Assembly: GCA_029976025.1 (NCBI GenBank)
Contig: JARKNX010000096.1
Span: forward strand, 1 to 64,000
From: Aggregatilineales bacterium
GTDB lineage: Bacteria > Chloroflexota > Anaerolineae > Aggregatilineales > Ch27
Length of the DNA stretch: 64,000 bases
Direction of reading: 5' to 3'
This document shows, in pieces, positions 18,368 to 26,865 of the stretch (position 1 is its first letter; each line of letters opens with the position of its first letter). The notes beneath the pieces were generated by a model that was not told the origin of the DNA, made no database searches, and saw only the letters and a program-made list of their open reading frames with translations. The position numbers were made by a program, and so were the translations under genes.

Positions 18368-19063
18368 TCAGTACCGCATCTTCCTGTCGCGGGGAAGCTC
18401 CGCCAGCACGGGCAGGCCCATCTCCTCCAGATCGTCGCGGGAGCGAATCGTATCATCCAGGTATTCCGCCAGCGCGGCCAGCCCGATCCCGACCAGCAGC
18501 GCCAGCCCGATTTTGAGCAGGGGCCGGAGCTGGTTCATCAGGCCAGGAGCGGCGGGGGCGATGATCACCGGGTCCAGCGGGGTGACTTCGACGGAGCCGG
18601 CGGCAAGCTGAGGGAAGTAGTCGTTTGTCCGGGTCTGCAGGACGGTCACCGCTGCTTCGGCAATGGCGGCGAGCTGATCGGCATCCGGCCAGGTGATGGT
18701 CAGGTTTATGACGCTGTGGGCGATATCAGCCGCGAACACGCCGTAGGGCGGCGCCGGGAGCGTGACCTGGCCGGACGCCTGAACCAGCGCGTTGATCTCA
18801 TCGGCGAAGCTCCTCGTCCTTATCCAGACGCCCATGGCGTTGGTCAGGGACTCAGACGCCGTCCACGGCATCAGGCTGGCATCCCGGTAGGAGGGCAGGT
18901 CCGTGCCGGGCGGCTGGGCGGCAGTCAGGTGGATGGCCGCCGCGAACCCCCCGCCGGGCGGTCGGAGTAGCTCCGGGGCGGTGATCACGCCGACAATCAC
19001 GACCGGCGGCAGGATCAGCCACCACCACCGCATGAACATCTTTCCCAGCGCTTTCAGTTCCAT
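18368..19063 (-). CDS. Wzz-like chain-length determinant/polysaccharide co-polymerase
   Basis: A 231-residue inner-membrane protein with the Wzz topology: an N-terminal helix (about 12-32, WWLILPPVVIVGVITAPELL), an extracytoplasmic domain, and a C-terminal helix (about 180-200, IGLALLVGIGLAALAEYL). It is followed by DDTIRSRDDLEEMGLPVLAELP, the typical cytoplasmic tail of polysaccharide co-polymerases. No kinase domain is fused, and there are no polymerase genes beside it. GGAGG precedes the ATG. Confidence 0.8.
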   Translation of the reverse strand: MELKALGKMFMRWWWLILPPVVIVGVITAPELLRPPGGGFAAAIHLTAAQPPGTDLPSYRDASLMPWTASESLTNAMGVWIRTRSFADEINALVQASGQVTLPAPPYGVFAADIAHSVINLTITWPDADQLAAIAEAAVTVLQTRTNDYFPQLAAGSVEVTPLDPVIIAPAAPGLMNQLRPLLKIGLALLVGIGLAALAEYLDDTIRSRDDLEEMGLPVLAELPRDRKMRY

Positions 19064-19393
19064 GGCGCACTCGCCTCCTAAAACGATGCCGCGCCGGAGT
19101 ATAGCCGCCGCCGCGCCGCGCCGCTACCAATCGGCGGAGCAACGCAAAAAACTGGAACTGCAGAGACACAGAGAACACAGAGGAAGAACAGGAGTCTTTT
19201 CTTTGCGTCCTCTGCGCCTTTGCGGTTCAAAGCCTTTTCTTCCCGGAAATACCCCCAATCTGGAATATATCCTCCGCCTTCCCCAGTTTTCTTCTATCGC
19301 ATTTCGGGCTACACTGAAAACAAGGCAATTTCTTAAGATTAGCGGGGGGGGTGTTCCTCTGCCTATCCCTCGCGAATTAAAGGACATTCTTCA
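19064..19393. other. Gene-free stretch with a direct-repeat copy
   Basis: About 330 bp between the Wzz-like gene and the YhaO-like gene. It holds a C/T-rich spacer resembling phrases elsewhere in the window (TTGCGTCCTCTGCGCC near 19204; compare 14701-14740). The left copy of the 48-bp direct repeat lies at 19272-19319, followed by about 70 bp of lower-GC sequence leading into the island. Confidence 0.6.
19272..19319. repeat. 48-bp direct repeat, left copy (island 1)
   Basis: Begins CTCCGCCTTCCCCAG and ends GGGCTACACTGAAA. It is identical over all 48 bp to 22618-22665, and sequence on both sides diverges at once. It bounds the low-GC two-gene island. Confidence 0.95.
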
Positions 19394-20458
19394 ATGAAGT
19401 TTGCTGTTACGGCTGATCTCCATTTGTCATCGAAAGAACAACATCCAGAAAGATATTCATCACTCGAGAATATCCTGGAACAACTCCTGGCTCATGATAT
19501 TGGGCGATTAGTGATCGCCGGCGATCTATTTGACAAATCCTTTAATAACTACAGCGCATTTGATGAGTTGGTGTCTAATCCCCGATACACTGCTCTTCAG
19601 ATAGATGTTATACCCGGTAATCATGACATCACACTAAGACAATCATCATTTGTTGCCAGAAACGTTACTATTATTGAAGAGCCTCAGTTGTTACCGCTAT
19701 GTGACGAGATCAGGCTGTTAGCTCTACCCTATATGCTTGATAAATCCATGGGGGAGATACTGGAGACTTTTTCATCAGACCTAACGGAACCATGGATATT
19801 GATAGGGCACGGGAACTATACCCGGGGCATTAACATAACAAATCCATACGAGTCGGAAGGATACATGCCAGTTACATCAGTTGATATTGAAAGGTATAAG
19901 CCCCGACGAGTATTTCTGGGACATATCCACGCCCAGAGTGACACTGGACGAATTCACCTTATTGGCAGCCCTTGTGGCATGGATATAACAGAAACTGGAC
20001 GAAGACGATTTCTAGTGTATGACGTAGTTACAGATGAGGTGGCTAAGCATACAGTCGATACTGACATCATATTTATGAATGAGAGCTTAACCATTTATCC
20101 TGTCGATGATGAGGTGACTTTCATTGAAACTCAGATAGCCAGGACTATTAAGGAATGGGATTTATCGGATGAGGAATTACAGAAGGTTCGCCTCCGGGTG
20201 AAAGTAAGAGGAGTAAGTTCCGACAAGCGTCTTGTTGCGGAGACAATTCAGAAAGGTTTCGCAGCAGTTAAATTCTACAAAGATGAGGAGCCTGATCTGA
20301 CAGATGTAGATGATGCGCGTTCAGGGGATTTCCTCTTCTTGATCGAAAGCGTAAAACAAAAGCTGGAAGCTCTGGATTGGCAGGCAGACGAAGTCAATCC
20401 CACAAAAGACGAGATATTTGCTGCTGCATTAAAAGCCATCTATGGTAATGGCAAATGA
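19394..20458 (+). CDS. SbcD/Mre11-like metallophosphoesterase (YhaO-like exonuclease subunit)
   Basis: A 354-residue calcineurin-fold nuclease. All metal motifs are present in order: ADLHLS (D8, H10), AGDLFD (D44), PGNHD (N76, H77), IGHGN and LGHIHAQ. The Mre11-type capping region follows to the C-terminus. Family members cut DNA ends together with a Rad50/SbcC-like ATPase. The length is short for SbcD (about 400) but close to B. subtilis YhaO. It is followed after 9 bp by the ATPase gene. The low-GC codon use is unlike its neighbours and points to horizontal transfer. Confidence 0.85.
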   Translation: MKFAVTADLHLSSKEQHPERYSSLENILEQLLAHDIGRLVIAGDLFDKSFNNYSAFDELVSNPRYTALQIDVIPGNHDITLRQSSFVARNVTIIEEPQLLPLCDEIRLLALPYMLDKSMGEILETFSSDLTEPWILIGHGNYTRGINITNPYESEGYMPVTSVDIERYKPRRVFLGHIHAQSDTGRIHLIGSPCGMDITETGRRRFLVYDVVTDEVAKHTVDTDIIFMNESLTIYPVDDEVTFIETQIARTIKEWDLSDEELQKVRLRVKVRGVSSDKRLVAETIQKGFAAVKFYKDEEPDLTDVDDARSGDFLFLIESVKQKLEALDWQADEVNPTKDEIFAAALKAIYGNGK

Positions 20459-20467
20459 GAACGTGAT

Positions 20468-22591
20468 ATGGCCATAAGAATTGATCAAATCAATGTGAAA
20501 GATCTCGGTCCCATCAAGGACCTGAATCTTAAGCTTGGCCCACTCAACTTGATTTATGGGAAAAATGAGTGTGGGAAAACACTTCTGGTTGAATTTATTA
20601 TCAGTTGTCTTTTTTCAGACTCAAAATCAGAGTGGAAACTTAGGGACGTGGCGGCAAATGGAAAGATTTATGTTACTGGGATTGAAGATACGCCGGTCTC
20701 TTTTTCTCCGCGGCAATCATCAAAGAAGCTGGAGCACCACCTCTCACAAACCCAAGTTGGAATTCCTGCGAATCTATCAAGACTGCTGGTTGTGAAAGGG
20801 GCTGAGCTCGAATTACGTTCAGACGTACGCGATGGGATTGACCATCAGATATTGCGGGGTTATCTCTCAGACGACAAATTACTCGAAAGTATTGAGGGAA
20901 AGATACCACTCACTACCAGAAAAGCGAGAATTGAGCAGTCAGAAATAATTGGCGAAAATCGCGGTGAGCTGAAAGGGTATACAGGCTCAAAAGAGGGCCT
21001 TGAGCGCCTTCGTAAGCTATTCGATGAGGTCGATAGAAAGTATTCCGCAGGCGAACGCTTTCGTTTGGAAAATAAGCAAACCGAAATTGACGCCGAAATC
21101 CAGTCACAGGAGCACGCAAAACGTTATCTGGCTAAGCAGACGAAAGACAAAATAACAGAACTTACCCGGCAACTTGAACTGATCCCCATGGGTACCATCC
21201 ATGAGCTTCGAGAGCTTAATTCAAGTCTGAAAACCATTCGCGAAACTCTTCAATCTTTAGAAGGCAAAAAAACGGCTTCTAAAGTCAATAGTGAAAACTA
21301 TGAATGGCTCAAAGCGGCGAATGAGATATATACGTCTGCGATTGATAAGACTGTCCCCAAGCATCTCAGTGTCATTCAGAAATTAGCCCTGGTATGCCTC
21401 GGATTTACAGTTTTGATGGTTCTATTGAGTCTTGCCCCAACCGATTATATAGTGCTGACTCTGATGCTGGCGCTATTTTTCGGAATTACAGCCGGGATAC
21501 TTTTTGTGACAGCTATCGTGAAAGGTCAGCAGCACGAAGCAAATTATAAGGCACAATCAGAAGTCAGGTTGATTGCGTCGGAATATAAGAAAAGATTTGG
21601 GCAGACGCTTGATAGCTCAGTTACGCTTAAGGCGAAATTGGAACAACTCAGAGAAACTCATATCCAGCATGAAACTTTGAAAAAATCCTTTGACGACGAA
21701 GATAAGAAGTTTCACGCTACCCGACAGAATATCCAGTCAAAGTTCAATTCACTTGGTATCCAGATCGAAGGAGATGGGCCCTGGGATACTGAAATTGCTT
21801 CATTGGATTCGGAACACCAGCGAATTGATGATGAAGTTCAGCGACTTAAGGAGCTACTTAGCGGCCTGAATCTCGATCCAGGTGATTACACAGATATTGA
21901 CAATGGAACCGAATACCGGCGTGAACATCTCCAGAATCTGCTACAGCAAAAAGAGGAAGTAAAAAGCGCACTCCAGGAAGCTGACCAGGCACTTGACGAC
22001 CTAAAAGCTCGAATAATCCGAGAAACGTATTCTGATTTCTCACTGTCGTGGCCTGAACTCATCCAGGTATTGCGGACTCGTTGGGCCGAAAGCGTGGCAG
22101 AGCACAAATTGCTCACTGCGAAGATCGTAGGCGATATATTAATAAGCAATTCTATAATGGAGTTGCGGGAAAAAGAGGATCAGAAGATTCTCTCGGTCCT
22201 GGACTCTGATATTATTACAGAGCCGCTGCACGCTCTGACGACACGGTATACCCACCTCTCTCTGAAAGACGATAATCTACAAGTGTCAAATTCCACTGAG
22301 GATTTTCTGCTAAGTCAGCTTAGCACTGGAACAAAAGAGCAGGTCCTGCTTGCTTTGCGACTTGGTATAGCTACTAAAGTTTTGGCCGGCGATCAGTTGT
22401 TCTTGATTCTCGATGATGCTTTTCAACACGCGGACTGGGACAGGCGAAATGCAATGGCTGATGAAATGATACGTCTTGTCCGGGCCGGATGGCAGGTCAT
22501 TTCTTTCACAATGGATGATCAGGTAAGGGATATGTTTAACGAAAAAGGTAAAGCTGCATTCGAAGATCAAATGGTATTCTGGGAGCTATAA
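20468..22591 (+). CDS. Rad50/SbcC-like ATPase with internal membrane helices (YhaN-like)
   Basis: A 707-residue split ABC ATPase. Walker A GKNECGKT is at about residues 31-38, an ABC signature STGTKEQVLLALRLG at about 617-631, and Walker B LFLILDDAFQHAD near 641-653. The middle is coiled coil. In place of a zinc hook it carries two hydrophobic helices (about 303-322 and 327-349), as known for YhaN-type proteins, so the hinge is probably in the membrane. It pairs with the upstream nuclease. Function is inferred as DNA-end processing or defence; no substrate is known. It is shorter than B. subtilis YhaN. Confidence 0.8.
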   Translation: MAIRIDQINVKDLGPIKDLNLKLGPLNLIYGKNECGKTLLVEFIISCLFSDSKSEWKLRDVAANGKIYVTGIEDTPVSFSPRQSSKKLEHHLSQTQVGIPANLSRLLVVKGAELELRSDVRDGIDHQILRGYLSDDKLLESIEGKIPLTTRKARIEQSEIIGENRGELKGYTGSKEGLERLRKLFDEVDRKYSAGERFRLENKQTEIDAEIQSQEHAKRYLAKQTKDKITELTRQLELIPMGTIHELRELNSSLKTIRETLQSLEGKKTASKVNSENYEWLKAANEIYTSAIDKTVPKHLSVIQKLALVCLGFTVLMVLLSLAPTDYIVLTLMLALFFGITAGILFVTAIVKGQQHEANYKAQSEVRLIASEYKKRFGQTLDSSVTLKAKLEQLRETHIQHETLKKSFDDEDKKFHATRQNIQSKFNSLGIQIEGDGPWDTEIASLDSEHQRIDDEVQRLKELLSGLNLDPGDYTDIDNGTEYRREHLQNLLQQKEEVKSALQEADQALDDLKARIIRETYSDFSLSWPELIQVLRTRWAESVAEHKLLTAKIVGDILISNSIMELREKEDQKILSVLDSDIITEPLHALTTRYTHLSLKDDNLQVSNSTEDFLLSQLSTGTKEQVLLALRLGIATKVLAGDQLFLILDDAFQHADWDRRNAMADEMIRLVRAGWQVISFTMDDQVRDMFNEKGKAAFEDQMVFWEL

Positions 22592-22617
22592 AGGCTCCTG
22601 TCACACCCACTCTCTAT

Positions 22618-22665
22618 CTCCGCCTTCCCCAGTTTTCTTCTATCGCATTTCGGGCTACACTGAAA
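22618..22665. repeat. 48-bp direct repeat, right copy (island 1)
   Basis: Identical to 19272-19319. It contains CTACACTGAAA, a possible -10 region (TACACT), and lies just upstream of rnhB, so it may be the native rnhB promoter whose duplicate marks the other end of the island. Confidence 0.95.
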
Positions 22666-22702
22666 TAAGAGATTTACTGGTGCAGTGTGACAGAGGCGGG
22701 CC

Positions 22703-23359
22703 ATGACGACTAAAGCGAAAAAGACCGCCGGTCTGGAATACGAGAAAGCGCTGCTGGCGCAGGGTTACCACCTGATCGCCGGGCTGGATGAGGCCGGGCG
22801 CGGCGCCTGGGCGGGGCCGGTCGCCGCCGCCGCCGTTATCCTGCCGCTGGACCGCGAGGACCTCTCCGATGTGCTGGCCGGCGTCACCGATTCCAAGCTG
22901 CTTTCGGTGGAACAGCGGCTTGAGCTGGCCCCTATCATCGAGGCGACGGCGCTGGCCTGGGCTGTCGGGCGGGTCAGCAGCGACGAGATCGACGAGAAGG
23001 GCATCCTGGCAGCCACCGAAATCGCCATGGAACGCGCCCTTCGCAAGCTGGATATAACGCCAGAATATCTGCTGATCGACGGCCTGACGCTGAGCGCTGA
23101 GATCATGGCTCCGGACCGCCAGCAAAAGGTCATCCGCGGCGACCAGCTTTCGCTCAGCGTCGCCGCCGCCAGCATACTGGCCAAGGTGCACCGCGATGCG
23201 TTCATGTTCGCGCTGGATGAGCAGTTTCCCGAATACGGGTTCGCCGGCCATAAGGGCTACGGGACTCGCAAGCACCGCGACGAACTCACCCTGCACGGCC
23301 CCTGTGTCGCGCACCGGCAGACGTTCAAGCCGGTGATGAGCTGGAAGCAGCTCCTGTGA
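22703..23359 (+). CDS. rnhB: Ribonuclease HII
   Basis: A 218-residue enzyme that cleaves RNA in RNA/DNA hybrids and removes misincorporated ribonucleotides. The active site is visible: IAGLDEAGRGAWAGPV (Asp-Glu pair), LLIDGLTL and GDQLSLSVAAASILAKVHRDAFM. The C-terminal part has GYGTRKHRDEL as in bacterial RnhB. The start ATG lies 37 bp after the right direct repeat; CAGAGGCGG is the ribosome site. Length is normal. Confidence 0.95.
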   Translation: MTTKAKKTAGLEYEKALLAQGYHLIAGLDEAGRGAWAGPVAAAAVILPLDREDLSDVLAGVTDSKLLSVEQRLELAPIIEATALAWAVGRVSSDEIDEKGILAATEIAMERALRKLDITPEYLLIDGLTLSAEIMAPDRQQKVIRGDQLSLSVAAASILAKVHRDAFMFALDEQFPEYGFAGHKGYGTRKHRDELTLHGPCVAHRQTFKPVMSWKQLL

Positions 23360-23439
23360 GTCGGGTGGCTGGCCCGACTCATCTTCACCGATCCGATCAC
23401 CAGCCGCTGGCGTGTCCGACATCTCCGGGAGGGGGCGCC

Positions 23440-23571
23440 ATGAGACGGTGGAATGAAACGCACGTTGAGAACGCAACAGCTCTGCTCCGCCAGATCGGCC
23501 TGATCGGCCTGGTCATCCTGATTATCGCGATCAGCGTCCTGTGCCTGCTGCCTACCCCGGCCGGGACATAA
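23440..23571 (+). CDS. Small single-helix membrane protein (43 residues)
   Basis: An ORF starting MRRWNETHVENATALL with one strong membrane helix (about residues 20-38, IGLIGLVILIIAISVLCLL) and the tail PTPAGT. GGAGGGGG is placed 4-5 bp before the ATG, which favours real translation. No family is recognised. It follows rnhB by 80 bp and may share its transcript. Confidence 0.5.
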   Translation: MRRWNETHVENATALLRQIGLIGLVILIIAISVLCLLPTPAGT

Positions 23572-23645
23572 AAAGTCCTGCCCCCGTTCCAGGAGGCGCT
23601 GCCCGCCGCAGCCGGCGGAAACCAGGCTGCGGAGCTGGGCGACGG

Positions 23646-23682
23646 ACACAAAAACGGGATGGGCCTGTTGTGGTCCATCCCG
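23646..23682 (-). terminator. Rho-independent terminator of the SH3b gene at 23719
   Basis: On the minus strand an 8-bp stem CGGGATGG/CCATCCCG (23655-23682) is followed by TTTTTGTG. It lies just past the stop codon of the minus-strand gene. Confidence 0.8.
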
Positions 23683-23718
23683 CGCTTTCCTGCTGCCTGG
23701 CCGGTCAGAATAGCCCGA

Positions 23719-24870
23719 TCACGGCGTCGGCGTGCCCAGGCAGTCGCCCGCCTGTAAGACATACTGCATGCTGAACTGGCTCTCGCCGGTGCGGGCGTTC
23801 AACTGGTGCGTCTCGTTGACATAAGTCGTGGTGAGGACGGGGATGACCACGACGAAGCTGGCGCCGGGGTTGAGCGGCGGGAAGGTGCCCGACCCGGTGA
23901 AGGTCACATTGCCAGTGCGGACGGCCACATCCTGCAGCGTGACCGTGCCGGGCTGGGAGACATCGTTGCCCGTATTCGCCACATTGACGTTGATATTGAA
24001 CGCCACGCCGCAGGTGGGAGCTGCGGACGGAGACATGCCGTTAATCATGACATTGGCCTGCATCGGCGGCGGCACCGGCGTGGGCGGCGGAGGCGGCGGC
24101 GCGATTGGCGCTGGCGGCATCACCGCCGGGACGCCGGAGAGATCGCCCACCGGCCTGACCACCGTCGGCGAGACCCATCCGACCGTCCCACCATCCAGCT
24201 CCACCTGGAACCAGCCGCTGCCACTGCCGCTGACCCCGATGATCTGGCCGCAGCTTCGCCAGTTCAGCATATCCAGCACCGGGCAGGCCGTGTTGTCCAC
24301 CCGGTCGCACAGCCGGATATTGACGCTGGCCTGCGCCTCGTTGGTCACAACATGCGGCGTGCCCTCCGGCAGGGCGCACATATAGCCGGGCTGTTCCGGC
24401 TGGGGCGGGGCGACCTCCTGGCCGATCTGCTGCGAAATCAGCGCGTACAGCCGCTCGATCAGCGCGAAAAAGCGCTCGTTGCTGACGCGAATCGGGGTCA
24501 CCACGTCGCTGAAGGACTGCCCCTCCAGCGTGTTGACGGTCAGGCGCAGCGCATAAAGGCCGTCCTCGACTGTCGTCGTATCCACCGTGACCAGCGTGCC
24601 GGCCACGACCGGCTCCGTGATGGCGATCGTCATGGGAATCCAGGGCGCATTTTCCGGGATGCTCAGGTCCGCATTGAGGGGGATATACTCCAGATAGTAG
24701 TAGGCCATGCCCGGGACGGCGGCGCTGCCGAGGATATCCACCTGCCCGCCGATCTCGCTGACCGGCACCGGAAACGTGATCTGCACCATATCGGAACTGC
24801 CCTGCCCGACGACTGCCGGAGCCATCGTCAGCAGGCCCACTACGAGAACAGCGAATATAAGGTGCTTCAT
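23719..24870 (-). CDS. Secreted SH3b-domain protein with C-terminal CARDB-like domain
   Basis: A 383-residue exported protein. It has a signal peptide 1-22 (MKHLIFAVLVVGLLTMAPAVVG), a beta-rich N-domain, an SH3b-like domain at about 175-245 (SVNIRLCDRVDNTACPVLDML ... VGWVSPTVV), a Pro-rich linker (PPAPIAPPPPPPTPVPPP) and a C-terminal immunoglobulin-like domain at about 270-380 resembling CARDB (ININVNVANTGNDVSQPG). Its likely role is cell-surface binding. The gene has its own terminator, and GGAGGCTGGAACC lies before the ATG. Confidence 0.75.
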   Translation of the reverse strand: MKHLIFAVLVVGLLTMAPAVVGQGSSDMVQITFPVPVSEIGGQVDILGSAAVPGMAYYYLEYIPLNADLSIPENAPWIPMTIAITEPVVAGTLVTVDTTTVEDGLYALRLTVNTLEGQSFSDVVTPIRVSNERFFALIERLYALISQQIGQEVAPPQPEQPGYMCALPEGTPHVVTNEAQASVNIRLCDRVDNTACPVLDMLNWRSCGQIIGVSGSGSGWFQVELDGGTVGWVSPTVVRPVGDLSGVPAVMPPAPIAPPPPPPTPVPPPMQANVMINGMSPSAAPTCGVAFNINVNVANTGNDVSQPGTVTLQDVAVRTGNVTFTGSGTFPPLNPGASFVVVIPVLTTTYVNETHQLNARTGESQFSMQYVLQAGDCLGTPTP

Positions 24871-24936
24871 AAGGTTCCAGCCTCCATGATTACGGTAGCA
24901 CCATCCTGATCAACAGACGGGCGCGGCAGCCGCTCC

Positions 24937-25713
24937 TTACTGCCCGCCGTCCGCCGTCCGCCCCCTGTTCTCCTGCCTGTCGTACAGCCCGCGCCGCCCG
25001 TTGGCCCGGATAGCCAGCACCTCCCGCACCATGTTGATCGAATCGCGGATGGGGCTGATACGCGAGCTGGGGCCGTAATACCAGTGGATCGGCACCTCAA
25101 TGATGTGCAGGCCGCGCCGCTGGGCGGCGTGCAGCAGCTCCACATCGAAAGCCCAGCCGTTCATCGTCTGCAGGGGGAAAAGCTCGCGGGCCGCCGCCGC
25201 CGTGAACATCTTGAAACCGCACTGAGTATCGTGAAAGCCGCGCACAGCCAGCAGGCGCACAATTGTGTTGAAGACGCGGCCCATCAGGTGACGGTAGTGC
25301 GGCTCGTTGTAGCGGACGGCGCCAGGCGCCTCACGCGAGGCGATGGCGATGTCGTATCCACCGGCCTGCGGCGGCAGGAAACGGCTGACCTCCTCAATCG
25401 GCATCGAGAGATCGGCGTCGCAGATGAAGCGGTAAGCGCCCTCCGCCGCCAGCATCCCCGTCCGGACGGCGGCGCCTTTGCCCTGTGTCGGCTCAAATAG
25501 CACGCGCACCCAGGGGAACTTCGCCACAAACGCATCGGCGATCGACCGGGTGTTGTCGGCGCTGTTGTTATCCACCACGATCACCTCGATGGCGTAATCC
25601 TGCGCGGCGGCGAACGCCGTGACCGCCGTCAGGCTGTCGGCCAGCCGGGCTTCTTCGTTGTAGGCCGGGATGACAATAGAGAGATGGGGGGCACTGCCGC
25701 GCGGATCGGACAC
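24937..25713 (-). CDS. Family 2 glycosyltransferase (dolichyl/polyprenyl-phosphate sugar synthase-like)
   Basis: A 258-residue GT-A enzyme. It has LSIVIPAYNEEARLADSL at the start, VDNNSADNT, KGAAVRTGML and the metal-binding FICDADLSMP, then DTQCGFKMF and VPIHWYYGPSSRISPIRD, typical of dolichyl-phosphate glucosyl/mannosyltransferases. It lacks the membrane helices of some homologues. It probably makes a polyprenyl-phosphate sugar donor for surface glycans. Only 4 bp separate it from the upstream glycosyltransferase, so the two form an operon. Confidence 0.88.
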   Translation of the reverse strand: MSDPRGSAPHLSIVIPAYNEEARLADSLTAVTAFAAAQDYAIEVIVVDNNSADNTRSIADAFVAKFPWVRVLFEPTQGKGAAVRTGMLAAEGAYRFICDADLSMPIEEVSRFLPPQAGGYDIAIASREAPGAVRYNEPHYRHLMGRVFNTIVRLLAVRGFHDTQCGFKMFTAAAARELFPLQTMNGWAFDVELLHAAQRRGLHIIEVPIHWYYGPSSRISPIRDSINMVREVLAIRANGRRGLYDRQENRGRTADGGQ

Positions 25714-25717
25714 GCCG

Positions 25718-26737
25718 TCACTCCTGCAGATGGTCGGGGCCGGTCCTGACCGCCTCGGTCAGGTCTGACTCTGTCAGGATCGACTCCAGATACGCCAGCG
25801 ACACACAGCGCGCCGCCTGCACGCTCCGGCGCTTGCGGAGCATTTTCGGCAGGCCGCGCAAGCCAGCCATTATACCACGCAGGCGGGCGCGCGCCGCCCG
25901 TCCTCGCCAGGCGCGCAGCGCCTCCCAGGCGATCCGGCTCTGCGCCGCCAGCACCCGCCGCCAGTGCCGCCGGAACAGATCGCCGGGGTAATCCTTGGCC
26001 AGCACGTACAGAAAGTTCCGCCCGTTGTAGTAACTGGCGGTGACATCGCCGCCGGTAGCGGCCAGATGGTGGTATACGACGGCGCGCGGCGTGTACAGGC
26101 AGCGGTAACCGGCCAACTGCGCCCGCCAGGCGAAGTCCACATCTTCCGCGCTGAAGAAGAAGTCGTCATCCAGCGGCCCGACCGCCTCCCACACGCTCCG
26201 CCGGACAGCCAGCGCCCCGCCACAGGCCCCGAAAACGTATTCCTCCCGGTCGTACTGGCCGGTATCCTTCTGCCAGACGCCCCGGTTGCCGGGCAGGCCG
26301 TCCAGCCGGTAGGTGTCGCCTGCCGCGTGTAAGGTATCGCGCCGGTCGAAGAGCAGCATCTTACTGGCGACCAGGCCGACCTCCGGGCAGCGGTCGAACG
26401 CCTCCACAATAGCGGCCAGCCAGCCGGGATCTACCTCGGTGTCATTGTTGAGCAGGATCACGAACTCGCCGCTGCTGGCGGCGACGCCGGCGTTATTGCC
26501 GCCGGTGAAGCCCCGGTTCTCCGGCAGCGCGACCAGCTTCACCTCCGGATAGCGCTCGCGGACCAGCGCCTGCGAGCCGTCGCTGCTGGCGTTGTCGGCC
26601 ACGATCACTTCCCGGTGCGGGTAGGTCTGGGCGCGGAGGGAATCCAGGCACGCCGGCAGGTGGCGCGCGCCATTCCAGTTGATGACGATCACGGAGGCGC
26701 GCGGCGGGGGGGCCGGGGCGGCGGGCGGGTCGGACAT
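25718..26737 (-). CDS. Family 2 glycosyltransferase (rhamnosyltransferase-like)
   Basis: A 339-residue GT2 enzyme. It has ASVIVINWNGARHLPACLDSL, VADNASSDGSQALV, ENRGFTGGNNAGV, the DxD-like LLNNDTEVDPGW, FFFSAEDVDFAWRAQLAGYR and VYHHLAATGG, the standard layout of O-antigen or rhamnosyltransferase-like enzymes. The ATG at 26737 has AAAGGAT upstream and is preferred over the GTG at 26761. It starts a two-gene operon with the next glycosyltransferase. Confidence 0.88.
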   Translation of the reverse strand: MSDPPAAPAPPPRASVIVINWNGARHLPACLDSLRAQTYPHREVIVADNASSDGSQALVRERYPEVKLVALPENRGFTGGNNAGVAASSGEFVILLNNDTEVDPGWLAAIVEAFDRCPEVGLVASKMLLFDRRDTLHAAGDTYRLDGLPGNRGVWQKDTGQYDREEYVFGACGGALAVRRSVWEAVGPLDDDFFFSAEDVDFAWRAQLAGYRCLYTPRAVVYHHLAATGGDVTASYYNGRNFLYVLAKDYPGDLFRRHWRRVLAAQSRIAWEALRAWRGRAARARLRGIMAGLRGLPKMLRKRRSVQAARCVSLAYLESILTESDLTEAVRTGPDHLQE

Positions 26738-26865
26738 GGGCGATCCTTTGCGGCTGGTCACGAGTCCGCCCTATTATACAGCCGCCCGGCCCGAAATTCG
26801 CAGCGCCTCCGGGGCCTGCTCCCCGCCCTCGTCCGGGGGCGGCGGCCAGGGTTCGGGGATAGCGA

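Larger units (their letters stand above)
19320..22617. mobile_element. Candidate mobile cargo island (YhaO/YhaN-like pair)
   Basis: A 3.3-kb segment between perfect 48-bp direct repeats. It is visibly AT-richer than the GC-rich DNA on both sides and uses A/T-ending codons freely, unlike neighbouring genes. Contents are one operon of two genes and no recombinase. The right repeat copy sits 37 bp before rnhB. Mobility is inferred from composition and repeats only. Confidence 0.65.

Noticed and set aside
17846-18970. 374-codon plus-strand frame over the end of the nuclease gene and antisense to the Wzz-like gene
   Set aside because: It crosses from one gene into the antisense of another, with Arg/Gly-rich composition typical of a shadow.
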